Of a stretch of 64,000 nt of DNA, positions 41,287 through 50,386 are shown piece by piece; the first letter of the stretch is position 1, and every line of letters starts with the position of its first letter. Position numbers and translations under genes: made by a program. The DNA is from Ilyomonas sp965214235 (GTDB lineage: Bacteria; Bacteroidota; Bacteroidia; Chitinophagales; Chitinophagaceae). Under the pieces are notes generated by a model, which made no database searches, was not told where the DNA came from, and saw only the letters and a program-made list of their open reading frames with translations. The stretch covers positions 186,001 to 250,000 of the forward strand of contig CBDCBH010000002.1 of assembly GCA_965214235.1 (NCBI GenBank), given 5' to 3'.

Positions 41287-43418
41287 AGCCCGCCTCCACC
41301 ATAGAAGTAAAACGCGACATCCTCTGGAGGGTGTACCTGTGTTTTATTGTGTTGGTAATTGTTTGTTTTTGCATCATTGGTAAGGCTTTCAACATTCAGG
41401 AAGTGCAGGGTAACAGCTGGCGCGCCATGAGTGATAGTCTTCATCAAAAAATTGAAGAAGTAGAAGCCGAGCGCGGAACCATTTACAGCGAAGACGGGCA
41501 AATGTTAAGCACCAGCATTCCGCAGTTTGATATTTATATTGATTTTGGCGCTGAAGGATTACGCGAAAAAAGCGGTAGAAATTTTAGAGAGAATGTAGAT
41601 TCATTAAGTTATTATTTGGCTAACTTATTTAACGATAAAACCAAAGCCGATTACAAACGCATTTTAAACGAAGGCTATAAACAAAAAGACCGTTATTTTT
41701 TACTGCATAAAAAAGTTGGCTTCCGCGATTATCAAAAGCTGCACACTTTTCCGCTGGTTCGGTTGGGCAGAAACAAAAGCGGCTTTATAGCCGAAGAGCG
41801 GAGCATTCGTTTAAATCCGTATCAAATGCTGGCTTATAGAACCATTGGTTTGCAAAGGCAGAATGCACAGAAGATTGGTTTGGAGCAAACGTACGATACC
41901 GTGCTGAAAGGCACAACCGGCAAGCGTTTGGTGCGTTCTATCGGCGGCGGCGTAACGGTTCCTGTTAATGAAGCGTTGGACATTGAACCCGAAGATGGCA
42001 AAGATGTTATCACCACATTGGATGTGCACATTCAGGAGATTACTGAGAATGCTTTACTAAACATAATGCAGCAAAGCGAAGCGCAAACAGGTACCTGCAT
42101 TGTAATGGAAACAAGCACCGGAAAAATAAAAGCGATGGCGAACTTAGGTCGCCGTTCCGATGGCACTTACTGGGAAGATTATAATTATGCAATGCGAACC
42201 GCAGAGCCAGGCTCTACCATCAAACTGGCTACTTTATTATCTGTTTTAAGTGAAGGAAAAACAAACATCAACACTCCTGTTGAAGTGGGCAGCACTGGTG
42301 AAGGTTATGTTGGCGTGCGCGATGTAAATGAAGCAGAAACGATGCCCAAACCTGTGATGACGGTGGAAGAATGTTTTGCACATAGCTCCAATGTAGGGAT
42401 GAGTAAAATTGCCTGGAACACATTCGCTTCGCAGCCTGCTAAATTTTCAAATTACTTACATCAGTTCCGATTAGATTCTGTTACCGGCATTGATTTATCA
42501 GGCGAAACCAAACCGCGTTTGCCACGCCTGAATAAAACAAATGAAGGGCTTCATGCAATGGTAACAATGAGTTTTGGTTATGCCATCCAGGTAAGTCCTT
42601 TGCAAACGCTTACATTATACAATGCCGTTGCAAACGGTGGTAAAATGATGAAGCCGTACCTCGTGAATAGCATTCAAAAAGACGGGACTATCATCAAACA
42701 ATTCGAGCCGACTGTTTTGCGCGAAAGTATTTGCAGTCCATCTGTTATAAAAGCTGCAAGGCAATGTATGGAAGCGGTTACAACAATGGGAACCGGCAAG
42801 GTCGCCTTTCAAAATTGCGCTTACAAAGTAGCTGGTAAAACAGGTACTGCGCATGTTGCCGATGGATTTTATACTTACGATGATGGTGTGTATCAGGCAT
42901 CTTTTGTTGGCTACTTTCCGGCAGAGGATCCGCAGTTTACCTGCATGGTAGTTATTAAAACAAAACCTCACGCACCGGTTCATTTCGGGGGTTTGTTAGC
43001 GGCTCCTGTTTTTAAAGAAATCTCGGATCGTTTGTACACCATGTATGTGCATCAAAACAACGAAGCTCAATATGCAGGCATCCATAAAAATGATAGTGTG
43101 AATTATTCCTACACCGCTTCAAAAGATGAGATGAACATCATTGAAAATACATTGAGGCTTCCTGTAGTTGGAATGAATGATAATAATGAATGGATTCATC
43201 TTTCAAAAGAGGCAACAGCATCGGTAGAACAGGGCGTAAAAATTTCATCTCTTCAAATGCCTTCCCTGCAAGGCATGGGCTTAAAAGATGCGGTTTATTT
43301 ATGTGAGAACCTGGGCTTGAAAGTAAGCGCGAAAGGTGCAGGAAAAGTGGCAGCGCAATCGGTGGAAAGCGGCGCTTCCATCAGCAAAGGGCAGTTGGTA
43401 AAAATAGAATTGAATTAA
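41283..43418 (+). CDS. ftsI: Septal peptidoglycan transpeptidase (PBP3) with C-terminal PASTA domain
   Basis: Class B penicillin-binding protein that cross-links septal peptidoglycan together with FtsW. 711 residues: helix at about 15-33, pedestal domain with EAERGTIYSEDGQMLSTSIP, and a transpeptidase domain with active-site S311-TIK314 (AEPGSTIKLATL), SSN motif 368-370 (AHSSNVGMSK) and KTG motif 519-521 (VAGKTGTAH). The last 55 residues form a PASTA domain (QMPSLQGMGLKDAVYLCENL), unlike the E. coli enzyme but usual in Bacteroidota and Firmicutes. It overlaps ftsL by 4 bp; a 112-bp gap with a repeat fragment precedes murE. Confidence 0.96.
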   Translation: MKPASTIEVKRDILWRVYLCFIVLVIVCFCIIGKAFNIQEVQGNSWRAMSDSLHQKIEEVEAERGTIYSEDGQMLSTSIPQFDIYIDFGAEGLREKSGRNFRENVDSLSYYLANLFNDKTKADYKRILNEGYKQKDRYFLLHKKVGFRDYQKLHTFPLVRLGRNKSGFIAEERSIRLNPYQMLAYRTIGLQRQNAQKIGLEQTYDTVLKGTTGKRLVRSIGGGVTVPVNEALDIEPEDGKDVITTLDVHIQEITENALLNIMQQSEAQTGTCIVMETSTGKIKAMANLGRRSDGTYWEDYNYAMRTAEPGSTIKLATLLSVLSEGKTNINTPVEVGSTGEGYVGVRDVNEAETMPKPVMTVEECFAHSSNVGMSKIAWNTFASQPAKFSNYLHQFRLDSVTGIDLSGETKPRLPRLNKTNEGLHAMVTMSFGYAIQVSPLQTLTLYNAVANGGKMMKPYLVNSIQKDGTIIKQFEPTVLRESICSPSVIKAARQCMEAVTTMGTGKVAFQNCAYKVAGKTGTAHVADGFYTYDDGVYQASFVGYFPAEDPQFTCMVVIKTKPHAPVHFGGLLAAPVFKEISDRLYTMYVHQNNEAQYAGIHKNDSVNYSYTASKDEMNIIENTLRLPVVGMNDNNEWIHLSKEATASVEQGVKISSLQMPSLQGMGLKDAVYLCENLGLKVSAKGAGKVAAQSVESGASISKGQLVKIELN

Positions 43419-43425
43419 TAGGCTG

Positions 43426-43442
43426 AACCACGAAGCCGCAAA
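43426..43442 (+). repeat. Dispersed CCACRAAG-type repeat fragment
   Basis: AACCACGAAGCCGCAAA matches the reverse complement of 18791-18807 at 14 of 17 positions. It lies between ftsI and murE. Confidence 0.45.
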
Positions 43443-43530
43443 GGTTTATGAGGTTCACGAAGAAAATAATTATAAAACAAAGCTTTTATACCATTTCATT
43501 TCCTGGTGTGTTAGTGGTGCAAAAACAAAC

Positions 43531-44994
43531 ATGGCGAATCTTCAAAACATATTGTACAAAGTGCATTTGCAGGCGATTAATGGAAGCACAAATAAAGAAG
43601 TAAACGATGTGCAGATTGATTCGCGCAAAGTAACGGCGGGTTCTTTATTTATAGCGATCCGCGGCGCGGTGAGTGATGGTCATTCCTTTATTGATACAGC
43701 TATTGAACATGGCGCAACGATAGTTGTTTGTGAAGAAATGCCTGTGATGTTATTAGAAAACATCACGTATTTAAAAGCCAGCAATACGCAGGAAGCGGCG
43801 GCTTACATAGCGCATAATTTTTATGGCGAGCCATCAAATAAAATAAAATTAGTGGGTGTAACAGGAACGAATGGTAAAACAACCATTGCAACTGTTTTAT
43901 TTAAATTGTTTTCAAAATTGAACTACACCTGCGGTTTAATCAGCACGGTGCAAAATCAGATTGGAAATGAAGTATTACCATCAACACACACTACTCCCGA
44001 TGCAATTAGTTTAAACGCTTTATTAAAGCGTATGCTTGATGAAGGTTGCACACATGTGTTTATGGAATGCAGCAGCCATGCTATTCACCAACATCGCATT
44101 ACAGGCTTGCAATTTACAGGTGCCTTGTTCAGCAACATTACCCATGATCATCTGGATTATCATAAAACATTTGATGAGTACATCCGTGTAAAAAAATCTT
44201 TCTTCGATCATTTGCCTTCATCTGCATTTGCTATTTCCAATCTGGATGATAAACGTGGCGCCGTAATGCTGCAAAATACGGCCGCTCAAAAATATTATTA
44301 CAGCCTTAAAAATCTGGCTGATTTTAAGGGTAAGATTTTAGAGAATGCACTGACCGGTTTGATAATGACAGTAAATGAAAAAGAAGTGCATTTCCGCTTA
44401 ATTGGTGAGTTTAATGCCTATAATTTATTGGCAGTGTATGGAGCTGCTATTTGCCTTGGCGAAAATCGCGATGAAGTGCTTCGCGTATTAAGTGCATTGC
44501 AAGGAGCGGAAGGAAGGTTTGATTACATCGTTAGCCACAACAACATCATTGGTATAGTTGATTATGCCCACACGCCCGATGCATTAGAAAATGTACTATC
44601 TACTATAAAAAAATTGCGTAAAGGATACGAGCAGGTAATCACTGTTGTGGGTTGTGGCGGCGATAGAGATAAAACAAAACGCCCTGTGATGGCGCAGGTT
44701 GCGTGCGAGTTGAGTGATAAAGTGATATTAACAAGCGACAACCCGCGTAGTGAAAACCCCGAAAATATTATAAACGATATGAAGCAAGGCTTAAACAGCG
44801 CTGCAAAACGAAAAAGCCAGGCAATTATTGATAGAAAAGGTGCCATACAAACTGCGGTGGAAATTGCCAACAAAGAAGACATCATTTTGGTGGCTGGAAA
44901 AGGTCATGAAAAGTATCAGGATATTAAAGGCGTAAAGTACAGTTTTGATGACAAAGCGGTGTTGAAAGCTTGTTTTGAATTATTGAATAAATGA
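43531..44994 (+). CDS. murE: UDP-MurNAc-Ala-Glu:meso-diaminopimelate ligase
   Basis: Adds the third residue of the peptidoglycan stem peptide. 487 residues with the Mur ligase P-loop TGTNGKTT (111-118), the central-domain MECSSHAIHQHRI and ITHDHLDYHKTF, and the C-terminal DNPR motif at 403-406 (LTSDNPRSENPENI), which marks specificity for meso-diaminopimelate over lysine. The GKGHEKYQ near the end is also typical. The ATG follows directly an AAAAACAAAC decamer at 43521-43530. Confidence 0.97.
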   Translation: MANLQNILYKVHLQAINGSTNKEVNDVQIDSRKVTAGSLFIAIRGAVSDGHSFIDTAIEHGATIVVCEEMPVMLLENITYLKASNTQEAAAYIAHNFYGEPSNKIKLVGVTGTNGKTTIATVLFKLFSKLNYTCGLISTVQNQIGNEVLPSTHTTPDAISLNALLKRMLDEGCTHVFMECSSHAIHQHRITGLQFTGALFSNITHDHLDYHKTFDEYIRVKKSFFDHLPSSAFAISNLDDKRGAVMLQNTAAQKYYYSLKNLADFKGKILENALTGLIMTVNEKEVHFRLIGEFNAYNLLAVYGAAICLGENRDEVLRVLSALQGAEGRFDYIVSHNNIIGIVDYAHTPDALENVLSTIKKLRKGYEQVITVVGCGGDRDKTKRPVMAQVACELSDKVILTSDNPRSENPENIINDMKQGLNSAAKRKSQAIIDRKGAIQTAVEIANKEDIILVAGKGHEKYQDIKGVKYSFDDKAVLKACFELLNK

Positions 44995-44995
44995 G

Positions 44996-45063
44996 TTGAC
45001 AGATATAAGATGACGGATGACAGAATGATGTTTTATCTGTCATCCGTCAACCAACAACTGTCA
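44996..45063 (+). repeat. 7-bp-period tract forming a 14-bp inverted repeat, between murE and mraY
   Basis: Heptamers in register: TTGACAG, ATATAAG, ATGACGG, ATGACAG, AATGATG, then TCTGTCA, TCCGTCA, ACCAACA, ACTGTCA. The two halves form a perfect 14-bp stem (45011-45024 with 45036-45049) around an 11-base loop. No T-run follows, so not a classical terminator. It fills the gap before mraY. Confidence 0.85.
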
Positions 45064-45077
45064 TCTAAAATAAAAAG

Positions 45078-46385
45078 ATGCTATACTATTTATTTAACTG
45101 GCTGGGAAAAGAATTTCATTTGAGCGGTGCAGGACTGTTTCAGTTTATCACGTTCCGCGCAGTGATGTCAGTTATTATATCTCTTCTTATAGCAACATTA
45201 TATGGCAAACGATTAATTAATCTTTTAAAACGCAATCAGATTGGTGAAACCGTACGCGACCTTGGCTTGGCTGGCGAGCAGCAAAAAAAAGGCACGCCAA
45301 CAATGGGCGGCATCATCATTTTGCTTTCGATATTAATTCCGGTATTGTTGTTTGCCGACCTTGATAAAGTATATATCCGGTTGATGATTTTATGCACGAT
45401 ATGGCTTGGCTTTATTGGCTTTTTGGATGATTATTTTAAATTAAAAGCAAGAAGATCTGCGCAACAAAAAGGTGAAAAATATCAGAAGAAAGACAGCGAC
45501 GGGCTTGCGGGCATATCAAAAATTGTTGGTCAGATTGGGTTAGGAATCATCATTGGCGTAACGCTGTATTTCAACAGCGCCGTTGTTGTTGAAAGAGAGA
45601 TTATCAGTGAGAATGGTGTTGAAAGAGGCATCCATGAAGGCGAAAAAACATTGAACGAAATTACAAGAGTGCGAGATGGAAAAGCAGTTCGTTTTGCAAG
45701 AGTAAAAACGCCCATCACTACCATTCCATTTGTAAAAACACATGAGTTTAATTACAGCAAGCTAATAAGCTGGATAGGCCCGGGTGCCGAAAAATATACA
45801 TGGATTCCTTACATTTTAATCATCACATTTATTATTACCGCCGTATCCAATGGAGCCAACTTAACGGATGGGTTGGATGGATTGGCTGCCGGCGTGAGTG
45901 CCATTATCGGCGCGGGTTTGGGCGTATTCGTGTATGTAAGCGGCAACTATCTTTTGGCTGATTATCTTAACATTATGTACATACCCAACCTTGCGGAGTT
46001 ATCCATTTTTGTTGGTGCGCTGGTAGGCGCCTGTGTTGGCTTTATGTGGTACAATGCCTTCCCTGCACAAGTGTTTATGGGCGATACAGGAAGTCTTGCA
46101 TTGGGTGGCATCATCGCTTCGTTAGCTGTGATTGTAAGAAAAGAGTTATTAGTACCTATTTTTTGCGGTGTGTTCTTGGTTGAAAACCTAAGTGTGGTGT
46201 TGCAGGTGAGTTATTTTAAATACACAAAAAAAAAATACGGGGAAGGCAAGCGTATTTTTTTGATGAGCCCTTTGCATCATCATTATCAAAAAAAAGGGTT
46301 TCATGAAAGCAAGATTGCAATACGCTTTTGGATTGTAACAATTTTGTGCGTGTTGCTTTCGATAGTAACGCTGAAGATACGATAA
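45078..46385 (+). CDS. mraY: Phospho-N-acetylmuramoyl-pentapeptide transferase
   Basis: Integral membrane enzyme that joins UDP-MurNAc-pentapeptide to undecaprenyl phosphate, making lipid I. 435 residues, about 70 longer than E. coli MraY because of an insert at about 165-235 (VVVEREIISENGVERG and following), a known trait of Bacteroidota. Motifs: KKGTPTMGGIIIL, the catalytic GFLDDYFKLKAR, NGANLTDGLDGLAAG and the final LMSPLHHHYQKKGFHESKI His cluster. Ten hydrophobic helices are apparent. A degenerate palindromic repeat starts just after the stop. Confidence 0.97.
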   Translation: MLYYLFNWLGKEFHLSGAGLFQFITFRAVMSVIISLLIATLYGKRLINLLKRNQIGETVRDLGLAGEQQKKGTPTMGGIIILLSILIPVLLFADLDKVYIRLMILCTIWLGFIGFLDDYFKLKARRSAQQKGEKYQKKDSDGLAGISKIVGQIGLGIIIGVTLYFNSAVVVEREIISENGVERGIHEGEKTLNEITRVRDGKAVRFARVKTPITTIPFVKTHEFNYSKLISWIGPGAEKYTWIPYILIITFIITAVSNGANLTDGLDGLAAGVSAIIGAGLGVFVYVSGNYLLADYLNIMYIPNLAELSIFVGALVGACVGFMWYNAFPAQVFMGDTGSLALGGIIASLAVIVRKELLVPIFCGVFLVENLSVVLQVSYFKYTKKKYGEGKRIFLMSPLHHHYQKKGFHESKIAIRFWIVTILCVLLSIVTLKIR

Positions 46386-46386
46386 G

Positions 46387-46422
46387 ACCTCTTCTAAGCC
46401 TTCTTCACAAACGGGGAAGGAC
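46387..46422 (+). repeat. REP-like palindromic element, degenerate copy 3, after mraY
   Basis: Begins ACCTCTTCTAAGCC and continues with an imperfect stem CCTTCTTC/GGGGAAGG. It aligns with 40905-40940 over its length and again starts within two bases of a stop codon. Confidence 0.55.
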
Positions 46423-46479
46423 AAGAAAAAAGATGCTAAAAAGTCTAAAGTAATAAGGTTCCGCCTTAGGCCGAACGAT

Positions 46480-46513
46480 GCTTAACCGGAGTTATAAATG
46501 TTGGCTACCAAAA
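46480..46513 (+). repeat. Dispersed element with core AACCGGAG, copy between mraY and murD
   Basis: GCTTAACCGGAGTTATAAA followed by TGTTGGCTACCAAAA aligns with the reverse complement of 59769-59801 at most positions. Confidence 0.65.
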
Positions 46514-46530
46514 GAAAACATTCGAAATAA

Positions 46531-47916
46531 ATGACCGACAGTAAAACATACAACGAAGTGCAAACATCCGTGGTTCATAATCCCTGGTCAGTAGTGATTT
46601 TGGGTGCCGGTGAAAGCGGTGTCGGCGCAGCTTTGCTTGGCAAACAGAAAGGTTATAAAGTGTTTGTAAGCGATGGCGGAATAATAAAAGAAAACTATAA
46701 AAATGAACTAACCAATAATGAAATTGATTGGGAAGAAAACCATCATTCGGAAGAAAGAATTTTAAACGTAGATGAAGTAATTAAAAGCCCCGGCATTCCT
46801 GAAAAAATTGAAATCGTAAAAAAAATTAGAAACAAAGGCATTCCGGTAATTAGTGAGATTGAACTTGCCTTTCGCTTTACAGGCGACAGCAAAATTGTTG
46901 CTATCACCGGTAGTAACGGCAAGAGTACAACAACATCCATGCTGTATCACATCTGCAAAACGGCAGGGTTAGATTGTGCAATTGTTGGCAATATCGGTTA
47001 CTCCTTTGCAAAGCAGGTTGCGGAAAATCCGAAGCCGTTATACATCGCTGAAATTTCTTCTTTTCAGTTGGATGATATCGTTGATTTCAGAGCGCACATC
47101 GCCATTTTACTAAACATTACAGAAGACCATTTAGACCGATACAATTACAGCTTTGACAATTACATCAGCAGCAAATTCAAGATCATAAATAAACAAACCC
47201 CTGATGATTACTTCATTTACAACCTGGACGATGAAGTGATTATGAAGAAATTAGAAAGCGTTTTAATAACCAGTAAATTATTGCCATTTTCTATGAAACA
47301 AGAACCAAAAAAAGGAGCTTTTGTAAAAGGCGACCAAATTATGATGAAAGCGAATGAAGAGAGAGTTAGTATGAACATTTACAACTTCGCTGCAAAAGGA
47401 AAACACAATCAATCAAACACAATGGCGGCAGGCATCGCAGCGCTTACAATGGATATTCGCAAGGAGAATATAAGAGAAGCGGTGGAAAGTTTTGAAACGC
47501 TGGAACACCGCATGGAGCCGGTAGCTGTAGTGCGTGGTGTTGAGTTTATAAACGACAGCAAAGCCACCAATGTAAACAGCACCTGGTTTGCATTAGAAAG
47601 CATGGCGAAGCCAATTATTTTAATATTGGGCGGCGTTGATAAAGGCAACGATTATTCGGCAATTGAAGACTTGGTACGCGAAAAAGTAAAGACGATTGTT
47701 TGCCTTGGAATTGATAATAAAAAGATACATGAAGCGTTTGATAAAATTGTTCAGGTTGTGGATACTGCATCGGCAGTTGATGCAGTAAAACAATCGTTTG
47801 AAGCTGCCGACAAAGGAGATGTGGTTCTATTAAGTCCGGCTTGCGCTTCGTTTGATTTGTTTAAAAATTATGAAGACAGGGGCAAGCAATTTAAAGATGC
47901 CGTGAAAGCCTTGTAA
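46531..47916 (+). CDS. murD: UDP-MurNAc-alanine:D-glutamate ligase
   Basis: Adds D-glutamate to UDP-MurNAc-alanine in the cytoplasm. 461 residues. The Rossmann opening WSVVILGAGESGVGAALLG, P-loop ITGSNGKSTTTSM, central NITEDHLDRYN and the C-terminal LILGGVDKGNDYS are all present. Residues 1-20 (with TSVVHNPWSV) exceed the usual start and are coded by a 7-bp-period tract (46566-46593: ATCCGTG, GTTCATA, ATCCCTG, GTCAGTA), so a repeat has become the N-terminus. No better start codon exists before VVILGAGESG. Confidence 0.95.
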   Translation: MTDSKTYNEVQTSVVHNPWSVVILGAGESGVGAALLGKQKGYKVFVSDGGIIKENYKNELTNNEIDWEENHHSEERILNVDEVIKSPGIPEKIEIVKKIRNKGIPVISEIELAFRFTGDSKIVAITGSNGKSTTTSMLYHICKTAGLDCAIVGNIGYSFAKQVAENPKPLYIAEISSFQLDDIVDFRAHIAILLNITEDHLDRYNYSFDNYISSKFKIINKQTPDDYFIYNLDDEVIMKKLESVLITSKLLPFSMKQEPKKGAFVKGDQIMMKANEERVSMNIYNFAAKGKHNQSNTMAAGIAALTMDIRKENIREAVESFETLEHRMEPVAVVRGVEFINDSKATNVNSTWFALESMAKPIILILGGVDKGNDYSAIEDLVREKVKTIVCLGIDNKKIHEAFDKIVQVVDTASAVDAVKQSFEAADKGDVVLLSPACASFDLFKNYEDRGKQFKDAVKAL

Positions 47917-47928
47917 TTAGTTTTTATT

Positions 47929-49239
47929 ATGGCAAATTTATTAAGTTTACAACAACCTTTCTTCCGCCACTTAAGCAGCAAGGCAAAAGGCGATAAATAC
48001 ATTTGGAGTTGCGTACTATTGCTGGCTTTGGCATCGGTGCTTGTAGTGTATAGCGCCACCGGCTCGCTGGCTTATAAAATGTACAAAGGCAATACAGAAG
48101 TATATCTTTTCAAGCAGCTTTCTTTCATTGTTATCGGGCTGCTCATTATTTATTTTTTGCATCGTATCAACTATACAATTTTTTCAAGAGTAGCATTGAT
48201 ACTGTATCTTATTTCCATACCGCTTCTTATTTATACTTTATTTTTTGGCGCACAAATTAATGAAGGCAGCCGATGGATAAAGCTGCCTGTCATCAATATG
48301 ACATTTCAAACCAGCGACTTTGCGAAAGTGGCTTTGTTCATGTATTTATCAAGGCAATTAAGCCGAAAGCAGGAAGTGATTAAAGACTTTTCAAAAGGGT
48401 TTGTTCCGTTAATTGTTCCTATTGCGCTAACTTGTATTTTAATCATGCCCGCTAACCTTTCCAACGCATTATTAACAGGCGCAACCTCATTAATATTATT
48501 GTTCATCGGTCGTGTTCACATCAAACATCTTTTATTATTCATCGGTGTGGCTTTGTTACCGGTCTTATTAATTATTTCTATAGCAGTAACTACTTACACC
48601 GGTAAAACAAACGACGGTATAAAAGAATTGCATAAAAACAAAGTATCCGAAAAACTTACTTCGTTAGGAAGATTTGGAACCTGGGTTAGTCGTGTGCAGG
48701 ATTTTATTTATGCAAAAGATGATGCGATTCCTTACCAGGTTCAGCAGGCAAACATCGCCATCGCCAACGGCAGTCTGTTGTATGGACTGGGTCCTGGTAA
48801 AAGCCGACAGCGTAACTTTTTACCACAGGCGTATAACGATTTTATTTACTCCATTATCATTGAAGAATACGGCTTGATAGGTGGCGCGTTCATTATTTTT
48901 ATTTACATGGTTTTTTTATTTCGGTGTATAAATATTTTTAAGAGATGCCCTTATGCGTTTGGCGCTTTTCTCGCGCTGGGCTTAAGTTTTAGCATGGTGA
49001 TACAAGCCCTTGCAAACATGGCGGTAAACGTAAACTTAACTCCGGTTACAGGCGTTACACTGCCATTAGTAAGTATGGGCGGAAGTTCGTTTTTATTTAC
49101 CTGTGCGGCTATCGGTATAATTTTAAGCGTGGCAAGAAATGTTGAGCAATTGGAAGGAAAAAAAGTACAACCGTTAGCAGAACAAACGAACATGCCAACG
49201 GATGAAAAATCAATAAAAACAAAACCTGCGTTTGCATAA
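47929..49239 (+). CDS. ftsW: Septal peptidoglycan glycosyltransferase FtsW
   Basis: SEDS-family membrane protein that polymerises lipid II at the septum with FtsI. 436 residues and ten hydrophobic segments. Family markers: YSATGSLAYKMYKG, the GSRWIKLPVINMTFQTSDFAK region with the conserved basic and Gln/Ser residues, the large periplasmic loop between helices 7 and 8 (YAKDDAIPYQVQQANIAIAN, GLGPGKSRQRNFLPQAYNDF) containing the catalytic Asp region, and LPLVSMGGSSFLFT. It starts 12 bp after murD. Confidence 0.96.
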   Translation: MANLLSLQQPFFRHLSSKAKGDKYIWSCVLLLALASVLVVYSATGSLAYKMYKGNTEVYLFKQLSFIVIGLLIIYFLHRINYTIFSRVALILYLISIPLLIYTLFFGAQINEGSRWIKLPVINMTFQTSDFAKVALFMYLSRQLSRKQEVIKDFSKGFVPLIVPIALTCILIMPANLSNALLTGATSLILLFIGRVHIKHLLLFIGVALLPVLLIISIAVTTYTGKTNDGIKELHKNKVSEKLTSLGRFGTWVSRVQDFIYAKDDAIPYQVQQANIAIANGSLLYGLGPGKSRQRNFLPQAYNDFIYSIIIEEYGLIGGAFIIFIYMVFLFRCINIFKRCPYAFGAFLALGLSFSMVIQALANMAVNVNLTPVTGVTLPLVSMGGSSFLFTCAAIGIILSVARNVEQLEGKKVQPLAEQTNMPTDEKSIKTKPAFA

Positions 49240-49266
49240 TAGTTCAGCGGAAGATTTTATTTTAAC

Positions 49267-50385
49267 ATGACAGAATCAATAGACCTTGCAAATAACAAAA
49301 GCCTTCGTTTTATCGTAGCGGGCGGTGGCACAGGAGGTCATATTTTTCCTGCCATTGCTATTGCCAATGCAATAAAAAAGTTGCAGCCTTCCTCACAGTT
49401 TTTGTTTATTGGTGCGAAAGGGAAAATGGAGATGGATAAAGTGCCGCAGGCAGGTTACCATATTGAAGGTATTGACATTGCTGGCTTCAACAGAGGCTCG
49501 CTTTTCAAGAATATTACACTACCTTTTAAATTGATAAAAAGCTTTTTTCGGGTTAGTAAAATTGTAAAGCGGTTTCAGCCTAATGCAGTGGTTGGTGTTG
49601 GCGGCTATTCTTCATTTCCGGTGTTGCGTTATGCACAGCGAAAGGGCATTCCAACCTTCATTCACGAAAGCAATTCGTTCGCTGGTAAAAGCAATATTTT
49701 ATTAGGAAAAAAAGCAACTAAAATTTTTGTGGCTTCTTATGGTATGGAGAAATTTTTTTCATCCGAAAAAATTGTTGTGTCGGGCAACCCGATTAGAAAA
49801 TCCATTGCTCACATCAACATCTCACAACGCGATGCGTTAACGTTTTTCGGATTGGAAAATGATAAGAAAACCATACTCGCAATCGGTGGGAGTTTAGGGG
49901 CGCGAAGCATTAATGAAGTGCTTGCTTATCATGTATCCGAGTTGGCATCGTTAAATGCGCAACTGATATGGCAAACCGGCAAAACTACGGCTGCTATGTA
50001 CTTGCAAAGAGGTAAAGGAAAATCGTTTGTTTGGGTGAGCGATTTTATACAGGATATGGACAAAGCCTATGCGGCGGCTGATGTTGTGATTTCACGATCG
50101 GGTGCCATGTCGGTAGCCGAATTATGCGCAGCGCAAAAAGCGGTTGTTTTTGTTCCGTTTCCTTATGCAGCCGAAAATCATCAAAGTGCAAACGCGCAAT
50201 ATCTGGTTGATAAAAATGCAGCATTAGTAGTGAAGGATAATGAAACACGAGGCAAGTTATTCAGCACGGTTACCAACCTTTTATTTGATGATAACAGGCA
50301 ACAGCAATTGAGAGCTAATATTGCAAAGCTTGCGGTTACAAACGCCGATGAAGTAATTGCGCAACAAATTTTACAATGCTTATAA
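49267..50385 (+). CDS. murG: UDP-GlcNAc:lipid I N-acetylglucosaminyltransferase
   Basis: Peripheral membrane glycosyltransferase (GT28) that turns lipid I into lipid II on the cytoplasmic face. 372 residues: the first G-loop VAGGGTGGHIFPAIAIA, the second glycine motif VVGVGGYSSFPVL, HESNSFAGKSNILLG, the third G-loop AIGGSLGARSINEVL and the donor-site SRSGAMSVAELCAAQKAVVFVPFPYAAENHQ (split here as SRSGAMSVAELCAAQ and FPYAAENHQ). murC starts 1 bp after the stop. Confidence 0.97.
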   Translation: MTESIDLANNKSLRFIVAGGGTGGHIFPAIAIANAIKKLQPSSQFLFIGAKGKMEMDKVPQAGYHIEGIDIAGFNRGSLFKNITLPFKLIKSFFRVSKIVKRFQPNAVVGVGGYSSFPVLRYAQRKGIPTFIHESNSFAGKSNILLGKKATKIFVASYGMEKFFSSEKIVVSGNPIRKSIAHINISQRDALTFFGLENDKKTILAIGGSLGARSINEVLAYHVSELASLNAQLIWQTGKTTAAMYLQRGKGKSFVWVSDFIQDMDKAYAAADVVISRSGAMSVAELCAAQKAVVFVPFPYAAENHQSANAQYLVDKNAALVVKDNETRGKLFSTVTNLLFDDNRQQQLRANIAKLAVTNADEVIAQQILQCL

Positions 50386-50386
50386 A

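Noticed and set aside
45011..45049. Terminator between murE and mraY
   Set aside because: The 14-bp stem has no following T-run and lies within a transcribed cluster; it is better explained as two opposed halves of a heptamer tract.
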